From NCBI GenBank assembly GCA_015680685.1, contig MNCI01017629.1, forward strand, positions 96,505-131,103: a stretch of DNA of 34,599 bases, written 5' to 3'. The notes under the pieces are model-generated. The model ran no database searches and was not told the DNA's origin. It saw only the letters and a program-made list of their open reading frames with translations. Shown here piece after piece: positions 1-9,906 of this stretch (its first letter is position 1; the number at the start of each line of letters is the position of its first letter). The stretch is from Gnetum montanum (lineage: Eukaryota; Streptophyta; Gnetopsida; Gnetales; Gnetaceae). Both the position numbers and the translations under genes were made by a program.

Positions 1-60
1 TTACCGGGCAACGATCGGCAGTTTAATGCCTTACCGGGCAACGATCAGCAGTTTAATGCC
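1..60. repeat. AGTTTA array, left end (element A)
   Basis: Two 30-bp units, cut by the window edge. Each has the core AGTTTAA followed by TGCC, six bases (TTACCG) and GGCA, so the unit can form a 4-bp hairpin with a 6-base loop. The core and hairpin layout match the arrays at 5021-5430 and 34155-34599. I read it as part of the 3' untranslated region of element A, between the antisense gene and a 3' LTR outside the window. Confidence 0.75.
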
Positions 61-172
61 AAAATTTGTGTTTTATATGGTTTATGTGTGTAAATTTTAT
101 ATATTTTTGGAAAAATTCAAAGCAAGTTCGAAAAAGCACGAAAAATGAGGCAAAAAGGAAGAAAAACGGAAA

Positions 173-197
173 GGCGGCGGTGGCGGCGGCGGCGGCG
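173..197. repeat. GGC trinucleotide microsatellite
   Basis: A short impure run of GGC triplets just upstream of the TATA box at 219. It encodes an alanine run in one frame, but nothing suggests that frame is used. Confidence 0.7.
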
Positions 198-218
198 TCA
201 GCATCAGCGTCAACGCGC

Positions 219-226
219 TATAAAAG
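219..226 (+). promoter_or_regulatory. TATA box, antisense gene of element A
   Basis: TATAAAAG followed by a purine-rich GGGGAGAAGGGG stretch, on the plus strand about 950 bp before the first coding exon of the antisense gene. It gives that gene a plausible promoter separate from the LTR. A CAG/GTAGGC splice-donor-like site at 538/539 could end an untranslated first exon, but I cannot place a matching acceptor with confidence. Confidence 0.5.
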
Positions 227-285
227 GGGAGAAGGGGCATCATTTTGTCATTTGACTTTTGGAGCGTGAGTGTAAACTGCGAGAG

Positions 286-740
286 TAACCCCAGCGTAGA
301 TGCCGTGAGAAAACCCCAACGTAGACGCCGAGAGTCTACCCCTGTTCACGCCGCGCGCAAATCACAGCGTAGACGCCGACTAGACGAGCCACGGCGTAGA
401 CGCCGAGATGGGCAGAAGCAAAGAAATAGACGACCGAGGATAGAAAGGACCTGAACTGATGTTCGTGGAGGAGAGTAAGGCGATGCTGTAGTGCCTACCC
501 CGCCCGAACGTCCCCACATGGCCCGGATCTTCTGGCAGGTAGGCCTTTGACCCTGTTTTCGTTGATTTTTTAGTGTCTGTTTTCTTTGTAGCGTAGACAG
601 TTAGCGTAGGGTTTCGGCATATACGCCGAGCATGAAGGGTTTAGGGTAATATATCGGCGTAGACGCCGCGTGTGTTATTTTTGGCGTAGACTGTCGCGAC
701 TTCGTTTCTACGGTGCCTAGCGTAGACGATTGTTGGCATA
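286..740. repeat. Dispersed GCGTAGACGCC words
   Basis: Scattered copies of GCGTAGACGCC and decayed forms such as GCATATACGC lie between the TATA box and the 36-bp array. The same word fills the LTRs and leaders of elements A, B and C. If the TATA box at 219 is used, this stretch is the 5' untranslated region or a first intron of the antisense gene. I see no coding region in it that I would defend. Confidence 0.6.
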
Positions 741-828
741 TACGCTCAGCGTATACGCTGAGCATAAGTCAGATACTTCGCAACGTAAGTCTGTTCGGCA
801 TAGATAGTTTTTTCTGGTATGCGGTGTT

Positions 829-1131
829 TCTACGCCCAGCGTAACTGTTTTTGTACGCCCAGCATATACGCCGAGCGTAACCGTTTTCGTACGCCCAACG
901 TATACGCCGAGCGTAACCGTTTTCGTACACCCAGCGTATACGCCGAGCGTAGCTATTTTCGTACGCCCAGCGTATGCGCTAAGTGTAGCTGTTTTCGTAC
1001 GCCCAGCGTATACACCGAGCGTAACTGTTTTCGTACGCCCAGCGTATATGCCGAGCGTAACTGTTTTCATACACCCAGCATATACACCGAGCGTAACAAT
1101 GTCTCTACGCCCAGCGTATACGCCGAGCGTA
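829..1131. repeat. 36-bp tandem array with GCGTATACGCC
   Basis: About eight imperfect copies of a 36-bp unit, each carrying CAGCGTATACGCC, then GAGCGTAAC, a TGTTTTCG stretch and TACGCC. Because 36 is a multiple of three, a frame stays open through the array on both strands. That produces peptide-like repeats (TPSVYAERN on one strand, VTLGVYAGR on the other) which I treat as by-products. The array ends 41 bp before the antisense gene's start codon. Confidence 0.8.
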
Positions 1132-1172
1132 ACTTAGAAAAAAAAATTTTCTGCGAATGTCTAATTTCCAAA

Positions 1173-4100
1173 ATGAAGTTTCCAGTATTGATCTTTGGTG
1201 TTGTTTTAATGGCTTGCAGAGACATTGAGCCTCCCCTTCTAGTGATTGAGTTAGTTGGGGTTTTGACATGGTTTAGTCCTTTGGAGGGTGGTGACCTGAC
1301 CCCGAATTTGACTGTTGAGCACAATGGGGTCTGGTTCCAGGACGGGGCCTGCAAATTTTTGGCTTTCTTGCTGGACCATTTCAATGTCATGGTTTGGTCT
1401 CACCTAGGCGAGGATGTGGCACGGAGCATCATTGAGGGCATGTTACCCGGTGCGGCGAAGGGCATCAGAATATTTATGGAGGATATTGATGAAGGGCCGC
1501 TTGTCGCTGAGGGTGTTCCCCCCAGTGGTCCGAGGTCTACCCGTCCATTGACACGTGTGTGGGACCAGCTGCCGCGGGGGCCCAACTATATCAACAACAC
1601 GTTGTTCTTAGCTGGCCGCGCGCACACTTTGTTTCAGAATCCCCCCGGCACAGTATACCGGGTGGAAAGGTAATTTTGTCTTAGCTTTGGTTATTCCTCT
1701 CTTTTTCACATTCAAATACTTACTCTCATTTCGACACATGTTTCCGCCTTCCCGCAGGCCAAAAGTTACGCCAGATGGGGCCTACGCGGGCGACGATGGG
1801 ATTGGATTGGCTCGCACAGCTGTGGAAGTGTTCATGGTGGGTCCCACCCTTCGCGGGACCATTTTGGCCCACACTAGGGATGCCATGAAGAACTTCCCCA
1901 AGAGATTTTCAAAGGCGTTTGCACAATATGCCGTGCATGGCTGGTTGCATGCCGACTAAGCCCCTAATGGGCCAATTTTCCCATCTTCTTCTGATCTGGG
2001 TGAAACCTCAAAGTCCAACACTGAAAGTAAGTGGCAATGTTTCCTAGATGTCGTGTTTGGTTTGGTCAATTGCCAAGTGTCAAGCTAATATGAAGGTTTT
2101 GGGTTTGCCTTTATAGCTGGCACCACCTCCGGCGGGGATTCCGTTGTGACCGAGAGGACTGAAACAACTCTTTCAATGAAATTCGGTGAAACCAGTGCTA
2201 CCCAGAAGTGGTTACGGAAAAAAGCTTCACCATCTATTGTTTCCTGTTTGGAACATGCCGGCCTCATGGCACTCTTTGTGGCCCCTAGCCCGAATGTGTC
2301 TATAGCGGAGATGATCGGGATTGTGGATTCATTTGACAGATCCATCTCCCGCTATAGGGCCCATATTAAGGGTGTTAAAGTAATTTTTGAATTATCACCC
2401 CAATTTTTTGCGGATTTGTTTGGCGTGCCTACAAGTGGCATAAAAATCTTTACAGATAGGACGCATAAAGAAATTGACATGATCCATGATTTAGAGGAGT
2501 GGTTAGGGGTGACGAAGGGTGCCAAAGGATTCCCAATGTAGGGGAGAACGAAGGTTGAGGAAGTCAATGAGCTTTATCCCCTATTTAGAGCGCATTTTTT
2601 TTTGAAGACTCTATCGCAAGTCAAGAGTCTTGGGGTTGAAGCAGTGCGAGTCATGCACACTGTTCTAGAGGTTGGCATGTGCTACAACTGGGCCAAATTT
2701 TTATTATTAGGAATGACCAAAGAGATAGAGTGGCTGCGTTCGAACATAGAGGCGTAGTCCCATTTTACCTTCGCTTTCTTCGCCGGCTATATTCGTTGCT
2801 TGGCCGAATTTTTGGTGGTTCGTGGGGAAAACAAATTTGTTTTGCATGATAGGAACCAGTTATCTCGCCCCTGGGTGAACCACTTATTCGACACAGCCAA
2901 GTCCCAAGACGCCCCTGAGGGGATTGATGAATCCCTTACGATCACCACGGGTGGATTGTCTGGCCCCTCTCTTCATACATGCAACAGTATAGGGTTGGAA
3001 ACTGATGAAGTACCCTACACTGCGAAGAAGGCGGAGCGGGTGGTCAAGGAAACAATAGGCAAAGCAAAATCCAAGTTGGGGAAGCGTGACAGCACGGCTG
3101 AGGGGACTAGTGAGATCGAGCAGCCCAGAGTAAAGAGGATTCGATTTAAAATACCTGGTAAACTTCTTATTTTTATCTCACCTGTCTTACAAATAGTTTT
3201 AATGGTTATTGGTTGTATGCAACTAACTTCATTTGTTTTGTATTGAGCAGTCAAGAGACACGATTTGCGGACTATACTAGAGGATGAGGAGTTAACCGAC
3301 CCGGCGGGAGGAACTGAATTGCTGGGGGAAGGAACTAAGGGAACTGGAGGTACCAAACCCCTAGATGATCAAGAGGAGACTGAAGAAATGTTCAACGGCT
3401 TTCTTAAAGGGGAGCTTGAGCTTGGAGACCCTCTGACGCAGGAGGAGATCAGAGGGAATGGTCTGTCTCTTTACTTAGTTGTGTAGCCTAATATATTCCT
3501 GGATTACCTTATTGTGAATTTTTTGTTTAACTCAGAGGAGAGCGAGACCATCCCAGAGAAGGAGTTAGAGATCCCCCCCGAAGTGCCTCCAAAGGTTAGC
3601 GCCTCGCACACCGATGGACCTTTTACTTGGATGGAAATGCCAAGTAAAAGGGATTTCGTAGCTGGGGTGGCCGAAGAGGTTGTCGAGCGGATCGAAGGGA
3701 TCAATCCTGACATAGGTATGGATGCGTCCAAAGATTTTTATTATGTTAGAGTTTGATGCTCAATTCTGTTTGTTCTAACGTTTGTCTTTTCCCTATGGAC
3801 AGGTGCCCAACTGAGATGGGATCCGTCCGAACCTGTCAGTATGGAGATTTTGCCTTCACTTTCCCCAGAAGTTGAACAAGTGCCTAGACCTATTTATGAA
3901 GAGGTAGCAGAGGGTTTCGTTCACAATGCCAAAGTGGTATGGACATGTAGGCGATCCATTGAACAATTGTAGCTCCAAATTCAGGCGAAAGAGAAGGAGA
4001 ATTCTGAATTGTCAACGGAACGTGACGATCTGAAGACCCGATACGAGTTCGCCGCAGCTAAATTAAGTAATGATCGCTCTTGGCAAACCTCTAAGGTCAC

Positions 4101-4790
4101 GTATACAAGGTATTGGAACCTACTCAATCATCATGCAGGGCTGATACGGAGACTCGGGGAGCGCAGGGCCCAAATTGATTTGCTAAACACCAAATGCCAA
4201 GATTGGAAGGCTTTCGCCTCCAAAGTACGCAAATGGGGGCAAGATGAGAAGAACCACAAACACCAGTACAATAAGTCGCTAAAAGAAGTGTCTATTGAGA
4301 AGCGACAGTTAGAAATGTTTGTGGAGGGTCTCGGTCTGCGCTCTGCCTTTGACACATTCGCCCAAAACACAATTGTAGAGATGGAATCTCCTAAACGGTG
4401 AATAATGACAGCCTCTGGGGAGGTGTTGGTGGGAGAATTCCCTTTGAAACGTCCCACCTGGTCGGATGTTGACAAGGGAAAGGCTTTGGCAGATATTGAC
4501 TTGGGTCTCGATGGGACGGACTGGGCAAGTGTCTCTGAAGAGGAAATCTTGCGGTGACTTGAATTTGGCTTGGGGGGACCTCCTATGGTAAGCGTTTTGT
4601 CTTTTTGGAGTTAATTGATTGACTGGCGTTTGAAATTTTGACATTCGCTCATTTTTTGTATTGATTATTTCCTCTTTGGTCTTTTCAGGATGAAGGCGGG
4701 GATGAGATTGGAGAAGCTGACCCCAGTGGGGTAGGAGCCTCTGATGCTAGTGGGTCCAAAGAGGACAATCCTCATGCCCCAAATGTTTAG
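1173..4790 (+). pseudogene. Seven-exon gene antisense to retroelement A
   Basis: I join seven exons: 1173-1669, 1758-2026, 2117-3157, 3251-3460, 3536-3715, 3803-4587 and 4689-4790. All six introns are GT-AG and 75-101 bp long. The exons total 3084 nt, a whole number of codons (about 1027 residues), and phase is kept at every junction. Six in-frame stops break it: TAA 1957, TAG 2539, TAG 2755, TAG 3970, TGA 4399 and TGA 4555. The first exons and the 2117-3157 exon look globular. The part after about 3000 is acidic or charged, and 3973-4400 is helical, charged and coiled-coil-like. The LSPQFFADLFGVP segment near 2394-2432 recalls plant transposon-associated and plant mobile-domain proteins, a weak resemblance read by eye. 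Antisense extra ORFs in the 3' part are known for Tat-lineage Ty3 elements. Function is unknown. An upstream start is possible because the frame is open back to 819. Confidence 0.72.
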
Positions 4791-5020
4791 TATTTTAGCA
4801 TTTTTCGTTTTTCGATTCAAACTTATACTGAAACTGTAACTTGAAAATTATGGAATGAACAGAGACGGTTGATTGTATGTAATAACATATATATATATAC
4901 ATATTTTTATTATTGATTTTGGGTTTAACATGCCATAGAAATGTAAAATATTTTGGTTTGTTTTCTGTTTTAAGTGTAATACAGGAAGCAATTATAAAGG
5001 TAGAACGAAAAGCAAGTACC
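4791..5020. other. 3' flank of the antisense gene
   Basis: AT-rich spacer with a short TA run near 4890-4900. It presumably holds the polyadenylation region of the antisense gene. I see no clear AATAAA and no other gene. Confidence 0.4.
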
Positions 5021-5223
5021 AGTTTATGGCCATTTCGGGCCGCATGAGTAGTTTATGGCCATTTCGGGCCCCATGCGTAGTTTAAGGCCATTTCGGGCCC
5101 CATGCGTAGTTTATGGCCATTTCGGGCCCCATGCGTAGCTTATGGCCATTTCGGGCCCCATGCGTAGCTTATGGCCATTTCGGGCCCCATGCGTAGTTTA
5201 TGGCCATTTCGGGCCCCATGCGT
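5021..5223. repeat. 29-bp AGTTTATGGCC tandem array
   Basis: Seven head-to-tail copies starting at 5021, 5050, 5079, 5108, 5137, 5166 and 5195. Each unit is AGTTTAT, then GGCC-ATTTCG-GGCC, then CCATGCGT or a close variant. GGCC and GGCC pair, giving a stem with a 6-base loop. The array lies between the end of the protease frame and the antisense gene, where Tat-lineage elements are known to carry hypervariable tandem repeats. Confidence 0.92.
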
Positions 5224-5289
5224 AGTCAAGGGATGTTTTGGAGGACGCAGATAGATTTCTCGGCTAACCAATCATCGCTGATCGTGGCT

Positions 5290-5430
5290 AGTTTTATGTC
5301 ATTGCGGACATGATAGTTTAGTGTCATTTTGGACCAGGAACGGCATTTAATTGTTTTTCCTGTTTTATCGTAGTTTAGTGTCATTTCAGACTTTTTATAG
5401 TTTAATGTCTTTTCGGACTAAGAGTGGTAG
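5290..5430. repeat. Diverged AGTTTA repeats
   Basis: Four divergent units at 5290, 5315, 5372 and 5399. They share AGTTTA with the 29-bp array, but the stem reads GTC-6 bases-GAC (TGTC/GACA in the first). Spacing is irregular because of short insertions. These look like older members of the array next to the protease end. Confidence 0.75.
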
Positions 5431-5721
5431 TATCGTTTCAGTAATTTTTTGATTTTTGTCATTTTAATGTTAGACGATGTTTCAATAGGTATGATCCGGT
5501 ATTCAGCGTCACCTTCGCTGATTACATTAAACGGCAATTCGGCCCAACAGACTTCAGATGGAATGTCTTTTGTGTTAGCGCTTTCGGATATTTCAGTGTC
5601 CGTAGGGAGCTCTATAGTAGTTTCTACTCGAGGAGGCACAAACGTTTCTATTTGGGAAAGCTTTCGTTCCATGTTGGAAGATTTGCTATTTACCGATGGT
5701 TGTGGATTTTCGTTATTTTGG

Positions 5722-8700
5722 CTAGGCTTTTCCGAGTTCGACTTCCGAGCCTTGGTCCATGTCCATATGCGACGAGATGATAGGAGTAGCTGCTTCACCG
5801 TGTATGACGATTTCTCTGCCTTCATAAGGCAGGTGAATTTCCTGATGTATGGGGGAAGATACAGCTCTTAGTTGGGCTAGCCAGGGTCTTTCCAATATTA
5901 GGTTGAACCCCGGCATCTCATCCACTACTAGGAAATCAGCAGACGTTGGGAATTGATCTCCTGCTATGAAGTTTAAGGTTATTGTACCTTTCACCATTAC
6001 ACGTGACCCATTGAATGACCTTAAACATGTGGTTGTGGTTGGTTTCAGTAGTTCAGTAAGTCCTAGCTGTTCAATGATATGGTACGGTACAATGTTTGTC
6101 GCAGCTCCATCGTCTACATGGACCCTATGGATTTTAAACCGATTTATACAGATTGTTATAAACATGGGGGCTGTTGTTATCTCCCATGTTTTCTTGTCTA
6201 CATTGATGTTGTCACCATGAAAACTTAGAGGCTTAGGAGTAGTGCCACGAGGTGAGAACATCACCGCATGGATGGAAGGTTCGTTCGGGGGCAAGTCCTC
6301 GCTTACCGGGATTGATATTAACATGCGTACTAGAGCTTCCCAATGCGTTTGAGATGTTAGGACTAAATCATACAAGCTCAATGAAGTGTTCTTTTGTTTT
6401 AATGCTTGTGTGACTTGTGTCAAGGCAGCTGCAAGGTTTTCATTATTTGGGGTGTTTCTATCGGTGTTGACTGGATCCAGCAGACCCAACAATTTTATCT
6501 CTCATTTTGTTGGCTTTTCAGTTTTCGAAGCTGTCATTTTAGATGATTCGTGTCTTTCAGATGACTCACCCTCATTGTCTGCGCTTGGTTGATCTTTAGA
6601 GGATGACATGGGTACAGAGTTTAGGGGAGTGGGCTTAGGAGCCCCCAGAGCTAGCCGTTGGCGCTCTTTCTCCAAGCGTTCTCGTGTAAGCCTATCTGCT
6701 AGGCGTTCTTGTGTGTCACGCGGAGGTGGGGTTGGTCTCGGAATCTGGGATTGCCCAGGAATTTTTATGACATAGGGAGCTGGACGGGGCTGTGCGTACG
6801 ATTGGGTAGGAGTTTGTGCAGGTAGCCTGACGAAGTACGGGGTTGGTCTTGGCTGGGGCTGAGCCTCTGTCGTTGCAACGGCCGGTGGTACTCGGACTTT
6901 GAAAGGGGTAGGCCGAGCGTGAGGGGTTGGTGTACCTGCGGGGTTAGCCTGGGGGATGCGCACTATGTATGGTTGTTGGCGTGTCATGACGTCAGAGGTA
7001 GGCATGGTGGAGGGCACTCGGATTACCAATGGCCGCTGCGGGTTGTGGGGTGATTGAGGTGTAGAGTTAGCGGGGGGGATCTGAACCACGAATGGTTTGT
7101 TGGGTGTTTCTTGTTTGTTTTCAGAATAGACGGTGTTGATGCAGGGTGTGTTGGAGTCTTCATCACAATAGATTGAGGTAATTACGTACGGTGTCTCTTT
7201 AGCATTCAGGGGGTCTTTATACACCCCCATGGTCTGGTTTTGGGGTTGGACAGGGTTAGCCCCGTCGAAGGTGATCTTGCCATCATCGATCATCCTCTGG
7301 ATGTCCTGCTTCAGGGTGAAACAGTAATCCGTTTCATGCCCGTTGCGTTGGTGATAGTTGCAGAAGCAATCCATCCTGAACCCTTTGGGCACGGGCGGCT
7401 CATCCGGCATTGCCAAGCTTGGGTTCTGTACGAGTTGACAGAACTGGTCATGTCTTTGGATAGCCGCTGGGGACAATTGCTTATGTTGCATCAATCCAGC
7501 CTTTAAAAGTTGATCAAAGAGCTGGGATGGCTTCATCGGTAAAGGTGTGTACTGAGACGGTTCCTTCCTCTCGAAGTTACGCGTACGGTTCGTCGGGTTT
7601 TGTGATGACGATTCCAGGGCTATTGTGGGAGCGGGCTGATAGTAGTTAGTGGGGGGAACAGGTGGTTTATATTGATGCGTAGCGTTTGTTTGCTGTGCCC
7701 CCGCTATTTCCGCTACAGTTGCCTTGGCCTTTTCTTTGTCTTTCTTAGTGTGTTGGTTTCTGAAAGTCTGGTACGTAGGATCATTGCTGTTTTGAGCAGC
7801 TTCCTCTATGTTTTTGATTTGTTCAAATGCTTGGTTCAGATCGCGAGCATTAAGGTAATACAATTTGGACTTGAAGAAGTCATTGACAGCCCCTTTCAGT
7901 ATCGTGAGCAGATAGGTTTGAGAGATTGGGTCGTGCAACTCGTTGAGAGCTGTGCTTCATCTCTGAATGAATTTCTGCACTGGCTTGAGTGGTGCCTACT
8001 TGATCTGCATGAGGCTGTCTAGTGTCACTTCAGGTTTCAGGTTATACTTGAACCTGGTCACAAATTGGCGTAGGAGATCGTCTAGGGAAAGGATGGAATT
8101 CCTGGGCAGGGCCCGGTACCAGTCAAGTGCCCTTCCTACAAGGGACATGGGGAATACTCGTAGTATTGAGTGGGACCATGCCTGAAGGAGTGCGCATTCT
8201 AATCTAAACGTGATGAGGTGGGCGTTGGGGTCTGTCTCCCCGTTATACTTAGTCAACGTTGGGAGGGGAACACCCTTGGGCAGAGTCAATGGTGGGACAG
8301 AGGAGCTAATAGGATCATCATTGTAGAAATCTACTACTCTCAGCTCTCCATCAGCGACGGTTTTGAGGCGTTTTACTTCATCTGTCAATTCTTGCATCAT
8401 TTTTTTAGCGTCCGCCCAATCTTGAGTGCTCAGTGAAGCCACAGGCTAGGGGTGCGGGGCCGCATACCAGCTAGATTGCTGGGTCACGGGTTGGAAAGCC
8501 GAAGGCTGGGTGATCGGCGGTTGTGCCTGTGGGTAGTTAACGGCGAACGGTGCTAAGGGTGAGATGTTAAAATGGAAATATTGTGGTTGTTGTTGTTGTT
8601 GTAGCTGAGGCTGTGCTTGAGGAGCAGTAATCGGGGGAATTGCGTGGGGCGGGACGGGGTGATGAGGAATTTGATATGATGACGCCCCCCTTGCTGGCCA

Positions 8701-9468
8701 TTGTCCCACTACGTTATATGTGGGGACTCCCTGTTGGGCTGGGACTGCTTGGGGAGTTGTATGCGTCTGGATATGGGGTATGAAATGAGCGGATGTAGAC
8801 GCAGGGATCACATGCGGCATCCCAATTACGCGAGGTGGGAACGTTGGTTCCATGCCATCATAAGGAGGCGGTGCTTGTGAGGATGGGCCCTCAGCTGTAT
8901 TAGGGGTAACTGTTATAGGGAGGGTGTTAGGTTGGGAATCGCTCGGGAGCGGAATGTGTACGAGTGCTGGCATTTCTGGTGGTGGTATTTGAACTTGGGC
9001 AAGTTTAGTTTGTTGTACGGACAAGGCTTCCCCTGTCCTGGGATGGAAGATGGGGTTCATCTGTGCTTGGGGGCTCAAGGTGTGGTATGAGTCTCCCTGC
9101 TCAGATTGAGCAGCGAACTCATCTTCTTCCCCTGGCTGAGGCTCTAGCGCGGTTTGGTCCAATGACTGGCTCCTGTTCAGAAGGAGCTGGGTAAAGAGCT
9201 CCGAGAATTGTTCTGGAATGGGGATTACGTCGTATGGGGAAGGGGTGAACTCGTGTCCTCCCCTGTAAAAGAGTTCGAATTGTCTTTTTGCTTCGATTTC
9301 AACCCGGTCTACTACCAGGCCGGCTTGCATCTTAATGCAGATGAAGTTATACTTGTCTTGGGTTATAACGTTAGCGGCAGGGTCTCTCCCTTGCAACCTC
9401 AACGACCGACGAGGCCCCATTGTGGATTGCCCTCCCATATGTTGTGTGATAGATTATTGGGCAGCCAT
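5722..9468 (-). pseudogene. Gag-protease polyprotein, element A (broken)
   Basis: One minus-strand frame runs from the ATG at 9468 to 5722. In-frame stops lie at 9454 (TAA), 8446 (TAG), 7996 (TAG), 7957 (TGA) and 6502 (TGA). Domains in order: a Q/P-rich N-terminal part (to about 8580), a short helical stretch, the Ty3-type gag core with FPMSLVGRALDWYRALP near 8090-8160, a CX2HX4HX4C zinc-knuckle-like motif near 7325-7366, a proline-rich linker with six copies of a P-x-V-R-x-P motif (6755-7100), and a retropepsin with active-site-like VDDGAATNIV near 6085-6115 and a late ILERPWL motif near 5870-5890. I chose the start at 9468 because element B begins alike (MAAQ against MAIQ). After 5825 the linker continues in another frame to 5418, so a frameshift is likely. 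No RT, RNase H or integrase follows. Relatives are Ty3 (Metaviridae) gag-pro proteins, probably Tat lineage. Confidence 0.88.
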
Positions 9469-9883
9469 TGTATCTGAGATGTTAATGTTCTGGGTAGTAG
9501 CAGCGGTGATGTTTATGGGATTCATGATGATAGACGGTTTGAGTGTGCGAGATTGAGGTACTGGATAATGTAGTGTATGCGACTGGTGTAGACGAATCTA
9601 TAGGGTAAGTATGCGACGTAAACGCTGGCGTAAGTGTGCAGCGTAAACGCTAGCGTAGGTGTGCAGCGTAAAAGCTGGCGTAAGTATGCGACGTAAACGC
9701 TGGCGTAAGTGTGCAGCGTATACGCTGGCGTAAGTGTGCAGTGTATACGCTAGGGTTTATGTGCAGCGTATACGCTGAAGAATCGAAATCGTAGATGCTG
9801 AGAGTCGGGGGTTTAAATAGGGTGGCGAAAACGCTGATGAGCGTAGACGCTGAGGAGCGTGCAGTCAAACTGTCTAAGCAGAG
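9469..9883 (-). repeat. Leader of element A with GCGTA repeats
   Basis: Untranslated leader between PBS and gag. From about 9590 to 9870 it is a series of GCGTAAACGC and GCGTATACGC palindromes separated by GCGTAAGTGTGCA-like spacers at roughly 25-bp intervals. Short open frames here come only from the repeat. Confidence 0.7.
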
Positions 9884-9902
9884 GTCCTCCTTCTAGCGCC
9901 AA
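9884..9902 (-). other. Primer binding site, element A
   Basis: On the minus strand TTGGCGCTAGAAGGAGGAC starts four bases after the LTR end. The same sequence follows LTR-B, and variants follow both complete D-family LTRs. I do not assign the tRNA. Confidence 0.7.
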
Positions 9903-9906
9903 TTTC

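Noticed and set aside
717-1070. Minus-strand open frame with repeated VTLGVYAGRTK
   Set aside because: It is the reverse reading of the 36-bp tandem array, open only because the unit is a multiple of three.
829-1131. Possible CRISPR-like array
   Set aside because: Units are contiguous tandem repeats with no unique spacers, in a plant retroelement context with no cas genes.
5449-5871. Plus-strand 140-codon open frame
   Set aside because: It lies opposite the protease tail and linker of element A and shows no motif.
6502-6504. TGA between gag and protease as a programmed readthrough signal
   Set aside because: Other stops in the same frame show general decay, and one base change explains it; no downstream readthrough context was evident.
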